From contig JAIXMQ010000009.1 of the NCBI GenBank assembly GCA_025716855.1, positions 62,001 through 126,000 of the forward strand: a DNA stretch of 64,000 bases, read 5' to 3'. The DNA comes from Pilaira anomala (lineage: Eukaryota > Mucoromycota > Mucoromycetes > Mucorales > Mucoraceae). Positions within the stretch are counted from its first letter, which is position 1. Every line of letters starts with the position of its first letter. The translations under genes and the position numbers were made by a program. Positions 46,148 to 58,805 of the stretch are shown piece by piece. The notes under the pieces are model-generated. The model had not been told where the DNA came from. It did not search any database and saw only the letters and a list, made by a program, of their open reading frames with translations.

Positions 46148-48383
46148 ATGTCTTTAGCGTTAGAAAAAAGTAAGATTTTTATAATGAAATGACAAGACAA
46201 TAGAGACATTTATTTTTTCTCTCTCTCTCTCTTTTTTTTTTATATATTCAGTATCTATTTCAGATGAAGAGCATGGAAGTCCAAAGAGTTACCAAATTGA
46301 AAATGAAAGTGAAATTGCACATATAGAGGAAGATAAAACGCCAATGTATAACTATAAAGAAGATCCGGAGAATCCTTTAGTATGTTGTGGCTATAATGTT
46401 AAATTGATATTCCTTATATTACTAATTTGCTCTTATTCTTATTATTTACAGAATTGGCCTAGAGGAAAGAAAATAATCAACCTTTACATTGTATTGTTCA
46501 TTAGTTTCATGAGTTATTTCTCTGGTTCAATTTATGTATGTATCCTATCTTTTTTATTTATATGGTACGTAAATACGTTAACAAGAAATATTGATAGGTC
46601 CCAGCCTCTCATGATATCATGCTTTATTTTAATACCGATTTAACTGTAAGAGGAAGAGAAATATTTTAAAATTAATAAAAAATAATCCTGCTTAACTTTT
46701 TTTTCTTTTTTTCCTCCTGAATTTACTTAGACAATTAATGCGACATTTGCACTCTTTTTATTGATGAATGGTGTGATGGTAAGACATATTTTTACTTATT
46801 CAAATCTATATATAAAGCTTATTTTTTATTTATGTATATCATCAATTCATTAGCCTCTCTTTTGGGCCCCACTAAGTGAACGAATTGGTAGAAAGTAAAT
46901 ACAATAAAAATTTTCCATTAAAACTAATGTAAAATTAATCATTCTCTCTCTCTCTCTCAGATGGATCTACATCTCTGCAATGGCTTTATTTACTATCACA
47001 ACCATTATTTGCGGTATTTCAAAAAATATCGGCATGTTTTTTACATTTCGCATCATTCAGGGTTGTTTTGCATGTGTAGGACAAGGCATTGGAAGTGGTA
47101 CTATATCCGACTTGTTTGAGGCTCATGAGAGAGGAAAGATGATGAGTTATTATGTATTGAGGTAATTATTTTATGCTCTGTTTTCAAATTATATGCACTC
47201 ATCGTAACCACTTTATTTCTCTCTCTCTCTCTCACCGTGTAGTTTGATTTTAGGTCCACCTGTTGCTGCTATTGTAGGCGGATATATTGACCAGTATTTA
47301 GGATGGCAATGGATCTTTTACATTATGGCTATCATGGGAGCTCTCCTGACAATTTGTGGTACTTTGTTTTTATCCGAATCGTTTTACCGTCCAGATCAAA
47401 AGAATTTGCCTAAACCCTCAAGTTTGGGTGATCGTTTAAGAAGAATGAAATTCAATCCAGTAAATGTCCCCCTTTTTTTTTTTTTTCATTGATTTAACAG
47501 TGTTGATTAACTTCATTTTGCTATAGTTTGCTACTCTTATTTTACTCAAGGAACCCGATGTATTCTTAGCTTGTTTACCTATTGGTGTCTCCTTTGGCTG
47601 CTTTTATTTCTTTGTGGCTATTTTACCATCTACATTTAGTTCGATTTATGGATTCTCACCAAGCCAAGTCGGACTTTGTTTTATTGCATGTGGTTTAGGA
47701 AACGCCCTGGGGTCTCTTATTGCAGGACAGGTTGATTATAGATATTGCATGTACCAAAAAAAGAAAAATGGTGGCGCTGATGTCAAAGAGTATAAATTGA
47801 AGTTGATGTATCCAGCTGTACCATTTATATTTTTTGGGTCAGCCTTTTATGGTTGGCTTCTTCATTTCAAAATACATTGGATGGCTTCATTAGTTGCTTT
47901 TGCCTTCTGTAAGTTTTTTTTTTTTTTTTCGCGCTTGACAACAAAAGTAATGCTGACATGTAAAGTTTATTTTTAGATTCATGTAGCTACATGTTTACAG
48001 TGACTATAGTAACTAATTATATGGTTGAGACAAACCTAAAAGTAGCTGCATCAGGTATACATATATATCGGGCATAATATAATTAATAGCAATGGCCTTA
48101 GTATTTATACATAATATTATTTAGCTGTGGCTGTTAGTAACTTTGTTCGAAGTGCTGGTGCAATGATTTTCTCTGTATCCGCTGTCAAGATTAGAAGTTC
48201 ATTAGGTGATGGATGGACATAGTAAGTTATATGACAGAAGAACTCTTAATACTTCGCGTCTTTTACTAATATTTTTTTTTTTTAAATAGCACATTTATGG
48301 CCATCTTAACGACTGTCTTGTATCTCGTGTGTACACCTATTGTTATAAAATATGGAGAAAAATGGAGACAAAAAAGAAGCTAA
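46148..48383 (+). CDS. MFS transporter, DHA1-type drug:H+ antiporter-like
   Basis: Twelve exons: 46148-46169, 46252-46379, 46452-46535, 46598-46645, 46731-46778, 46854-46894, 46961-47161, 47243-47459, 47527-47908, 47977-48054, 48125-48221 and 48290-48383, giving 479 aa. It has a short acidic cytosolic N-terminus, then NWPRGKKIINLY, the fungal DHA1 lead-in to helix 1. The signature APLSERIGRKWIY (loop 2-3) and the helix-5 motif SLILGPPVAAIVGGYI are present. About twelve hydrophobic segments fit a plasma-membrane proton antiporter of drugs or small metabolites; substrate unknown. Exon 2 has two in-frame AG acceptors 12 nt apart (exon start 46252 or 46264), so two N-terminal isoforms are possible. 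Confidence 0.88.
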
Positions 48384-51054
48384 TCATTTGAAAAAATCCA
48401 CTGTAAAATCATTTTAATAAACTTTAATACTAACTGACCCAAAAATATTTGGACGATCATAAAAGTAATTAGAAGGTTCTAATTGTTACATTGTGCGTTA
48501 ATCAATTTTCTTGTGTATAGCTTTGATCTTCAATGCAATGCTTTTATCTAACTAAGGTTATATATAATTCCATATATGTACTAACTAGGCCCTCTTATGT
48601 CGTCTATTATCATTGGACGTAGTTACATTTCACATATTAACATTTTTAAAAGTACTATATATCCCAATGCATCGCATGCAAAAATAATTCTTTATTTTAT
48701 AAATTTCATGGTATCTCTTCCAAAATAAAATGTGAGTCCTATGTCCAGTTGTCTTGTCGTTTTAGTAGCATATCTTCAGAAAGAGCTGGTAAATAATCTG
48801 GTTATTATATTTTACGCATTAAAGTTTGCATAAAACAAATATAAGGGTAAAGTATTTGCCTCTGGGGGGAGGGGGGAGGGGGAGGGGGTTTCAGTGTTAT
48901 ATGATATTTATCCTTTTCATCACGGGATTATATTTATTTTCAAGTAATATTTCAAGACTATACACGCGTAATATTTACCGTAAGTCATATTCCCAAGTCT
49001 AATTTCCTTAAACATATGTTTCGATCAAATCAATTTATTTACATATCGAAACCCTCGATCATCAGGACAAAAAAAAAAGTAACTTGATCAAAAAAACAAT
49101 TTTAGCTCAGCCTAGAATACTAAAATCGAGATTTGACAACAATTAAGCTTTAAAGCGAAACTAAGTAAATATAACAAGTTACTTTTTTTTTTTAGATTTA
49201 ATGAAACATAGAAAAGGAAACATTTAAAGCTTGTAATGTATCTAACTATTTTTACATATACTGGATAAACCGTTGTGAAGAGATTAGTTTACATTGTAAG
49301 CTATTATAAAATGCATTGAATTTTTGTGTCACGAAAAAAAAGTTACATAAGATTAACGAAAGTTTTTTTTATCGCCGAAATTAAATAGTTTACGGGGAAA
49401 ATTACCCAACTCTGGGAATAAACAGAATTAATAAAATGGCCTTTTGTACCATTTGATTTCTTTAGAGTTACACTGAAGGGGGGGTTTTTTTTTAAAGAAT
49501 TTGGGATGACGGAATAAAATTACCTTGTATCTACTTTGGCTATTGGTTTTTCTTGCTCTTGAAGAACGACTTAGGACGCAAAGTAAATATTTTTGGATCC
49601 ATTGTAAGCATAGATCAAGTCCCTTTTTTTTTGTAGCAGTTATTGCTGTTGTAAAAACCTTAAAGTATAATATAAAAACAGTTTAGTAGAAAGATTGAAA
49701 AAAAAAAAAAAAGATCGTACAGAATTCTCATAGTATAACTTTGCATAAACTTTCCCGTTTTATTCATTTTCAGAAACTTTCTTAGATTTTCACCTGCGGG
49801 AATAATTTTGGTGATCTAGTTGACCTTGATATGTTTTAGGTACTACATAAAGGATAATTTCAAAAATTGCCCCCCTTTTTTTTTTAATCTGATCTAACTA
49901 GTGAGCGTATGAACTCAGAACATAAGAGATTCCATGCTTCTAAACCTTCAGATATCGATTAAAAATAAGCCAGATCTCTCCAATGCAATCCTTATAAAGA
50001 AATTTGTGTACAATGCTAATTGATTATTTATTATGTCATGTTTTGTAAGGGTCAAATACCCTGTATCAACTTTATTTTGTAATTTAATTCCCATAGAAAA
50101 AAAAAAATTTTTTTTTCCTTAAAAATTAAATTATGAATTTACTTATCAATATAAAACTGAAAATTAGTCTGGGCTTACACTCATTTGTTAGCTTCTTATC
50201 AATGTTTATTTATGTAAATAAATACACTAGCATTTACAGAAAGTATCTTTTTTTTTTAACTTAGGTACTGTTTTTTAATATGCTAAGGAGCCTCCGCAAA
50301 AATTAACTAATATAGACTTTTCTCACACACCATAAGCTGTACATAACCTTTTTTTTCTTAATAATTCAACCGTATGAGAATAAATGGTATAATGCTGAAT
50401 TTTAACGGACCCGTTTTTTTTTTATGTTGGTTAAACTGGTAGCCTCTTTTGCTCCCGCAAGTATCTTTTCACAGGAACCTCATCTTTTCCTACGACCACT
50501 CTTCTTTATTGTTACACATTGATGTTGTCTTTTGTGGAAAAGTGATGTAAGGTTCGTTAAAAAAGTAATAACTTTTTACTTGAAAGCATGAGATTCTAGG
50601 GTGTGTAGTAGGTAAAAAAAAAAAAAAAAAAAAAAAAATTGGGCACTGCTTATTTTGATCAAAATGATTTTATTGATCTTAATACCAATAATCCGTGGAA
50701 TAATGGTAAAATACATTTATTAAAAAAAAAGACTATGCTTTTTTATTATAATCATGTAACCACCTGGGTGAAATTTTAGGCCAATGAAAAGGTTTCAATA
50801 GTAATAAATGTCATTTAACATTTTTTGTCCCACCTTTAACTTCCAAGCTGTTAGTTCTTTCTTGAAAGTGTAAATGTTCTATTTTTTTTTTTTTAGAGTT
50901 AAGTATGCACAGTATTTTTCAACGAACCTCGGCAATATAGAAGTGTTTAGTGCAATATCTGAGTTAACCCCTTTATTCAATTATGCAACTTGATTTACGA
51001 CAAATTATTTTTTATTTTCATATATAATTATTCAAATAACCAAATAATTTAATA
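48384..51054. other. Intergenic, AT-rich, with promoter of GH3 copy 1
   Basis: 2.7 kb without a supported gene. It holds a G-quadruplex motif (48864-48888). The segment about 50365-50470 is similar to 54147-54250 upstream of GH3 copy 2 (shared blocks around ACGGACCC and TTTTGCTCCCGC / TTTTGTTCCCGC), so part of the promoter was duplicated with the gene. Confidence 0.6.
48864..48888 (+). promoter_or_regulatory. G-quadruplex motif with long G tracts
   Basis: G6-A-G6-A-G5-A-G5 in otherwise AT-rich DNA, about 480 bp beyond the MFS stop. Extreme purine-strand asymmetry; function unknown. Confidence 0.65.
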
Positions 51055-53335
51055 ATGCATCTTCCATCTCTTTCTACAGCAGCTATTACACTTTTAGTTG
51101 CTGCTAATGCTGCTACTTCTCTTGTTGAAGCTAAGATCAAGCCTCTTTCTTGGGATGAAGCTTACTCCAAGGCCGAGAAACTTGTCAGTCAAATGTCTCT
51201 TGAACAAAAGGTTGATATCACTACGGGTGTTGGTTGGATGAATGGTCTCTGTGTAGGTAATACTTACCCTACTACAAACCCTGATTTCCCTGGCCTCTGT
51301 TTACAAGATGCTCCTCTTGGTATCCGTTTCGCTAACAACGTTACTTCTGGTGTTGCTGGTATCAACGCTGCTGCTTCCTTTGATAGAAAGCAAATCCGTG
51401 CTAGAGCCGAGTACTTGGGTAAAGAATTCCGTGGTAAAGGTGTTCATGTTCAATTAGGTCCTGCTATGAATTTCATGAGAGATCCTCGTGGTGGTCGTGG
51501 TTGGGAAGCAGGAGGTGAAGATCCTTTCCTTATGGGTGTCCTGGCCGAAGAGAATGTAAAGGGTGTTCAAGAAGAAGGTGTTATTGCTACTGCTAAGCAT
51601 TATCTCTTAAATGAACAAGAAACTAATCGTCATATCGGTTCTTCTGAGGTTGACTCCAGAACTTTACATGAAATCTACCTCTGGCCTTTTGCCCGTGCTG
51701 TTGAAGCTGGTGTTGGTTCTGTTATGTGTGCTTACAACAAGGTTGATGGTACTTATGCTTGTGAAAATGATTACCTTTTAAACACTGTATTAAAGGGTGA
51801 GCTTGGATTTAAGGGTTTCGTTCACTCTGATTGGGGAGCTACTTACACTACTGTTGAGTCCGCTAATGGTGGTCTTGATATGACTATGCCTGGTGATCTT
51901 ACCATGGAAGGTTCAACCAACAGTTTCTTTGGTAAAAACTTGACACAAGCTGTTGCCGACAACAAGGTCGAGGAAGCTCGTGTTACTGATATGGCCATGC
52001 GTATTGTTGCTCCTTGGTACAAAATGAGACAAGACAAGAACTACCCTGAAGTTTCTCTTGATTCTTTCCATGTTGATCAATCTCCCTTCGTTAACGTTCA
52101 AGCTGACCATGCTAAATTAGTTCGTGAGATGGGTGCTGCTTCCAACGTTCTTCTCAAGAATACAAAGGGTGCTCTTCCTATTAACTCCAAGAAGGTCAAG
52201 AAGATTTCTGTTATTGGTACTGATGCTACCGTTGATCCTAAATTACTTAACTGTGCTGATCACGGATGTACTGGACATACCTTGGCTCAAGGTTGGGGTT
52301 CCGGCACCGCCATTTTCCCTTACTTGGTTGATCCTCTTACTGGTCTTAAGAACGCTCTTGGTGATAATGTTGAGGTTAAAACTAGTATTGATGATTGGGA
52401 TCTTCAAAAGGCTGCTGAAGCTGCCAAGGATACTGATTATGCATTCGTTTTTACAAACGCTAACTCTGGTGAAGAATATATCACTGTTGATGGTAATGTC
52501 GGTGACCGTAACAATTTGAGTTTATGGAACAATGGCGACAATTTGGTAAATTCTACTTTTTTTATTTTCTGTTTAAAAACTAACTCCTTTTTCTTTATGA
52601 TTATAGATTAAGGCTGTCGCTGACGCTAACAAGAACACCATTGTTGTTATTCATGCCGCTGGTGCTGTTCTTATGCCCTGGATTGATCACCCTAACATCA
52701 AAGCTGTTCTCTGGCCCGGTCTTCCCGGTCAAGAATCTGGTAACTCTCTTGCTGATGTTGTTACTGGTAAGGTTAACCCTTCTGGTCGTCTTCCTTACAC
52801 TATTGCCAAGAACGAAGAAGATTACAATGCTCCTATTGATCCTAAGATGGTTGTTGAATACACTGAAAAGTTGCTTGTTGGATACAAGTGGTTTGACCAT
52901 GCCAAGATTGAACCTTTGTTCCCCTTCGGTCACGGTTTATCTTACACCAAGTTCGATTACAGTAAGTTGAAGGTCAAGGCCAAGGCTTCATATGAAAAGA
53001 AGGATAAGAATGATAAGACAAAGGTTCTTAAGGATGCCAATGTTAAGGTCTCCGTTACTGTTTCAAACACTGGCGCTGTTGACGGTGCTGAAGTTGTTCA
53101 ACTCTATCTTTCTCACCCTGAGAGTGCTGGTTCACCTCTTAAGCAACTTCGTGGTTTCGAAAAGGTCTATGTAAAGAGGGGTAAGAAAGAGAAGGTCGAC
53201 ATTGAACTCTCCAAGACCGAACTCAGTATCTGGGATGCTGAAAAGGAAGGTTGGGTTATTCCTACTGGCAAATTCACTGTTCACATTGGTGCTTCCAGTC
53301 GTGATATTCGTCAATCTTCCAGTTTTACTCTTTAA
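51055..53335 (+). CDS. Secreted GH3 beta-glucosidase, copy 1
   Basis: Exons 51055-52545 and 52607-53335 encode 739 aa. An N-terminal signal peptide (MHLPSLSTAAITLLVAANAA, cleavage plausible after VEA at about 26) predicts secretion. The GH3 TIM-barrel domain shows KHYLLNEQETNR (Lys181-His182) and GFKGFVHSDWGAT with the nucleophile Asp259. The alpha/beta sandwich domain holds WPGLPGQESGNSLADVVTG and GRLPYTI, and a C-terminal fibronectin-III-like domain follows (VVQLYLSHPESAGSPLKQLRGFEKV). It hydrolyses terminal beta-glucosides such as cellobiose outside the cell. The 61-nt intron lies between the sandwich-domain segments. Confidence 0.95.
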
Positions 53336-54861
53336 GCGTAAAACTGAAAAAAAAAACTTTACTTTTATCAAAAACCTTTTAATTTATTTAAACTCTTATT
53401 AAACCTCATATTATTAATAAACTTTTTATCGTTTTCTTTAAACCATTGCCCTATTTTATTTTTTTATTTTTTGTTGCACCAAACATACAAATATTTAAAT
53501 TCATTAAAAACATAGCTTTTAAAAAAAAAATCTTGCTTAAATTTCAACATCATATTTAACCCGAATCTTCAATGTGCCTAAGGTTATATGTATCTTATCT
53601 GATAATTCGGATCCATCAAATCGAGGGTCCTAATAATATATTTTATCGTCGCTTCTTCTTTTGTGTTTAGTCGTCTATTAACTACAGGACGCTTGATTTC
53701 AATTTTTTAATCTTCTAATTTAGTTCCATCATATAGCTTTTAAAAAGTATGTATAGACTAAATTATTGCTTCAATAAATCATGTTAGATTTAGATACAAA
53801 ATAAGTAATAGGTAATCCGTTTTACATACATTATGAAGTACAAAATTCTGGCTGTTTTGCACCTAAGCTTTGATATACTAGCATACCAATAGGTGCGACA
53901 GCTCGTCATAATTGCATTATTGGTATACACTTAATGATAGATAGCGGAGTCGAGGCAAATCAATAAAAAAAAAAAGAAGGATAAATAGGCAGCATTAACG
54001 ACGATATCTTATCTTCGTTGCTAGAAACTGAACTTCAAGCAAAATTATCTCCGTCTACAAGAATTCCATTTATCAGGGCCCCAAAAATTAATTATTTATT
54101 CACACACAACACAAGTCGTACAGCTTTTTTTTTCTTGGTAATGATTTAATCATATGAAAATAAATGATACTACATTACTCGATTTTGACGGACCCACTTT
54201 TTTTCAGTGCTGGTTTTACTGGTTGATAATGTTTTTGTTCCCGCCAGTATGCCGTTTTACTATATTTTCCTACGACCCATTTCGTATTCTCTCGCAAAAA
54301 TCAACATCAAAATTACCGAAAAAAAAAAAAGCCAACAGTTTTGGGCTCAAAAACAGTTTTGCAATTTACTTGAGGAAGTTTAGAATGTTTGTTCAATCAA
54401 TATAATGCCATTGGTATTTATACACGTAAATTCTAACGTACAGAATAGATATATTTACGAAATTAAAAATTACTTTTTCTTTAAATGAAAATATATTTAT
54501 GTAACGTCTGTCTGGAGCTTTTACACCAATGAAATTATTAACACCCTTCAGATTAGGACAACTAGTACTCGGTTTTTTAACCCATCCTTTTTCTGTCCCA
54601 CCTCTAATTTCCAAGTGGTTACTTTTCCTTTTCGTAGTAAGGTGATCACTACGTATTCATTTTTTTTTTTTTTTTACCGTTAAATACATTCCGTAAAATA
54701 CAACACTATTCAGCAATAAATCCTAGTTAGTATGGGAAGTGTAATACATAAAATATCTAGGTTAGACCCTGATCCTAATTTTATTTTCATATAAATAGAA
54801 CGTTTTTTTTTTCGAGGATTTCTTTTCATTATAATTATTCAAATAACCAAATAATTTAATA
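53336..54861. other. Intergenic between the GH3 copies
   Basis: No gene seen. The 3' side has a CCTCATATTAT block shared with the 3' flank of copy 2. An inverted repeat (ATACCAATA at 53883-53891, TATTGGTAT at 53918-53926) can form a hairpin. The last ~30 bp before copy 2 (ATTATTCAAATAACCAAATA...) are identical to those before copy 1. Confidence 0.6.
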
Positions 54862-57145
54862 ATGCATCTTCCATCTCTTTCTACAGCAGCTATTACACTT
54901 TTAGTTGCTGCTAATGCTGCTACTTCTCTTGTTGAAGCTAAGATCAAGCCTCTTTCTTGGGATGAAGCTTACTCCAAGGCCGAGAAACTTGTTGGCCAAA
55001 TGTCTCTTGAACAAAAGGTTGATATCACTACTGGTGTTGGATGGGAGAATGGTCTCTGTGTAGGTAATACTTACCCTACTACAAACCCTGATTTCCCTGG
55101 CCTCTGTTTACAAGATGCTCCTCTTGGTATCCGTTTCGCTAGCAACGTTACTTCCGGTGTCTCCAGTATCAACGCTGCTGCTTCCTTTGATAGAAAGCAA
55201 ATCCGTGCTCGAGCTGAATACTTGGGTAAAGAATTCCGTGGTAAAGGTGTTCATATTCAATTAGGTCCTGCTGTAAACTTCATGAGAGATCCTCGTGGTG
55301 GTCGTGGTTGGGAAGCAGGAGGTGAAGATCCTTTCCTTATGGGTGTCTTGGCCGAAGAGAGTGTCAAGGGTGTTCAAGAAGAAGGTGTCATTGCTACTGC
55401 CAAGCATTATATCTTAAACGAACAAGAAACAAACCGTAAGCTTGCTTCTACTGATGTTGATGAACGTACTTTGCATGAAATCTATCTCTGGCCTTTTGCT
55501 CGTGCCGTTGAAGCTGGTGTTGGTTCTATTATGTGTTCTTACAACAAGGCACATGGTACTTATGCTTGTGAAAATGATTACCTCATGAACACTGTCTTGA
55601 AGGGTGAGCTTGGATTCAAGGGTTTCATTCAATCTGATTGGGGAGCTACTATGTCTACCGATGCAGCTGTAAAGGGTGGTCTTGATATGACCATGCCTGG
55701 TGATCTTACCATGGATGGTGGATTAAACAGTTACTTCGGTAAGAACTTGACTCAGGCTGTTGCCGAAAAGAGAATCGATGAAGCTCGTGTTACTGATATG
55801 GCCGTACGTATTGTTGCTCCTTGGTACAAGATGAGACAAGACAAGGGTTTCCCTGAAGTTGCTCTTGATGCTTTCCATATTGACCAAGCTCCCTTTGTCA
55901 ATGTCCAAGCTGACCACTTTAAATTAGTTCGTGAATTGGGTGCTGCCTCTAGTGTACTTCTCAAGAATACGAAGGGTGCTCTTCCTATCGACTCCAAGAA
56001 GGTTAAGAAGATCTCTGTTATCGGTACCGATGCTGCTTTCAATGCCGAATTGAATAAGTGTGCTGATCATGGATGTACTGGTCACACTTTAGCTCAAGGT
56101 TGGGGTTCTGGTACCGCTACCTATCCTTACTTGATCGATCCTCTTACTGGTCTCAAGAACGCTCTTGGTGATAAGGTTGAAGTCAAGACTAGCATTGATG
56201 ATTGGGATCTCCAAAAGGCTGCTGAAGCTGCCAAGGATACTGATTATGCTTTTGTTTTCTCTAATGCTAATTCTGGTGAAGAATATATCACTGTTGATGG
56301 TAATGTTGGTGACCGTAACAATTTGAGTTTATGGAACAATGGTGACAATTTGGTAAATTCTACTTTTATTTTTTATTTTCTGTTTAAAAACTAACTCCTT
56401 TTTTTTATGATTATAGATTAAGGCTGTCGCTGACGCTAACAAGAACACCATTGTTGTTATTCACTCTGTTGGTGCTGTTCTTATGCCCTGGATTAATCAC
56501 CCTAACATTAAGGCTGTTCTCTGGCCCGGTCTTCCCGGTCAAGAATCTGGTAACTCTCTTGCTGATGTTGTTACTGGTAAGGTTAACCCCTCTGGTCGTC
56601 TTCCTTACACTATTGCCAAGAACGAAGAAGATTACAATGCTCCTATTGATCCTAAGATGGTTGTTGAATACACTGAAAAGTTGCTTGTTGGATACAAGTG
56701 GTTTGACCATGCCAAGATTGAACCTTTGTTCCCCTTCGGTCATGGTTTATCTTACACCAAGTTCGATTACAGTAAGTTGAAGGTCAAGGCCAAGGCTTCA
56801 TATGAAAAGAAGGATAAGAATGATAAGACAAAGGTTCTTAAGGATGCTACTGTTAAGGTTACTGTTACTGTTTCAAACACTGGCGCTGTTGACGGTGCTG
56901 AAATTGTTCAACTCTATCTTTCTCACCCTGAGAGTGCTGGTTCACCTCTTAAGCAACTTCGTGGTTTCGAAAAGGTCTTCGTAAAGAAGGGTAAGAAGGA
57001 AAATGTTGACATTGAACTCTCCAAGACCGAACTCAGTATCTGGGATGTTGAGAAGAAGGCTTGGGTCATCCCCACTGGTAAATTCACTGTTCACATTGGT
57101 GCTTCCAGTCGTGATATTCGTCAATCTTCCAGCTTTACTCTTTAA
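54862..57145 (+). CDS. Secreted GH3 beta-glucosidase, copy 2
   Basis: Exons 54862-56352 and 56417-57145 encode 739 aa, the same length and intron position as copy 1 (offset 3807 bp). The signal peptide and first ~45 residues are identical; exon 2 and the intron are nearly identical. The nucleophile is kept (GFKGFIQSDWGAT). Differences concentrate around the active-site face: NRKLASTDVDERT against NRHIGSSEVDSRT; ATMSTDAAVKGG against ATYTTVESANGG; MCSYNKAHGT against MCAYNKVDGT. These fit altered specificity or aglycone preference (inference). Secreted, expected to act on beta-glucosides. Confidence 0.95.
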
Positions 57146-57810
57146 ATTATAAAAAAAACTCCCCTTACTAACTACATATTTATCAAATACCCTATAACTT
57201 AATTGGGATCTTATCAAAAACCTCATATTATCAATAAATTAACTTTTAAATTCTATTTTATTTTGACTTTTATAAGAATCTGTGCTTCCTTCCTTATTTT
57301 TTGCTCATTATTTGCTTAAAAAAAATAGGAAACCTGTATGAAACTAATGCAGGGTTAGGATTTGAGATGGGGGGGGGGTTTACTATTTCTTTACTAATCT
57401 CTTACACTGTAAATAGATTGTAACTACAAAATATGTAAAATCACAAAAAAGAGAGAGCAAATTAGAAAGTCTGCTGAGAGTGGGGGTTCATTTCTGTTTA
57501 AGATGAGCTATGAACCGTTTCTGTTTAGTGTGGGCCTTCATTTTATTTCACAGATTTAAAATTTACTGCTTTTTTGTTTTGGTCCATTTTTTTTTTATTT
57601 ACATTATATTGCGATAGTTTTTTACACATAATAATGCGTTATTTTAAAAGTATCATCATAACCTGTTAACATTATATAAAAGAAACATTTTAATTTTGTT
57701 ATTTTGAAACAAAAATATTTAATTTGAAATTTATTATGTTTAAAAATATGACTCTATGTTTACGAATCTGTATAATAAGCTACTTTGATAATTCCCTTAC
57801 ATACTAAGAA
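57146..57810. other. Intergenic
   Basis: 3' flank of GH3 copy 2, a G10 run (57369-57378) and a loosely repeated GGG..TTCATTT element near 57481-57545. No gene seen. Confidence 0.5.
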
Positions 57811-58517
57811 TTAAGAAGGGGTAGTTATTATCGAAGGAGGAAAGAACTCTGATAATAAAAAAGGACGCCATTGTAACTGAGGAGCTGCCTTAGAAAGTAG
57901 AAATATATCCAAGCGTTCAATATAATTTCTTTTGGTCATTTTGAAAGTACTCAATTTAAGGAAGCTTGTAATAAAGCTGTATAACATAGATCGCTTTTCA
58001 GTATGATCAACTTCATCAACTCTATTATGAAACGTAATTAATTTGTCTACCAATTGAATTTCCATTGTTGTGATTGATTTGCGAAACATAGACCATTTTG
58101 AGTAACATTAAAGCCATGAATGTAATACAGTTTTACTGTACTGCTGGCTAAAGCCATTGTATATTCAAAATCTTTATTCATACCTTTGTCATTAGATAAT
58201 ATACAGATCCAAGCATGATGATAATAAACCTGATCTCGAATGTTATATGGCATCTTTTTTTTTTCATCAACTTCTACTAAGGATATAGACTTTGCTCTGT
58301 TTACAAAAGCTAATATGTTTTTAGAAAGTTGTTCCAAAGATCTTTCTTTCACTTTAACTGAAATATCACGAACCAATTCTTGTCCCACAAACTTCCATTG
58401 CTTACAAAAATTATTGTAATTCCTGAGTTCTATTTTTGACGTGGTTGTTGCTGCAAGGTATTCAAATACTTGTTTTAAAGGCTCTGATGGAAAAACATCG
58501 TTAAAAAGGGTTGACAT
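57811..58517 (-). pseudogene. F-box-like gene disrupted by a frameshift
   Basis: Minus-strand frame 58517-58047 begins MSTLFNDVFPSEPLKQVFEYL and contains FCKQWKFVGQELVRDISVKVKERSLEQLSKNILAFV, colinear with the F-box-like protein at 18984-19856. It ends at a stop (58047). The homologous continuation (VDKLITFHNRVDEVDHTEKR..., then IERLDIFLLSKAAPQLQ) is in another frame, 58089-57811. The overlap of 43 bp without clear splice sites indicates a frameshift within 58050-58090. Either a young pseudogene, a sequencing error or, less likely, recoding. The C-terminus is short compared with the intact relative. Confidence 0.7.
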
Positions 58518-58805
58518 ATTCTATCACAGGTGAAATTTTATATAATACAAAAAAGAAAAAAAGAACGCTAAAACATTATCAGAGCAGCCCTTTACAAGAA
58601 AAAAAAATATGCCGCGTGATAAGCTTAATCAAGAACTTCAAAAACTTCAAAAACTTTAAAAAGATGTCCAACGATAATTACATGAATAATCTCTCAGGCA
58701 CAAGATATAGTGATAATCTTTTTATTTTAATAATTATAAATAACAAATACTCAGGTACGTATGTTTTTTTTTACTCTAATAAGGCGGATAAAAGGTACTT
58801 TTTTT

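Noticed and set aside
52601..52970. Antisense and alternate frames in GH3 exon 2, present in both copies
   Set aside because: They persist only because exon 2 is nearly identical in the paralogues; no independent support.
31390..57145. A metabolic gene cluster linking OYE, MFS and GH3 genes
   Set aside because: Housekeeping genes (uS2, Trm13, TMX2-like) lie between, with no shared regulator or backbone enzyme; ordinary gene order is the simpler view.
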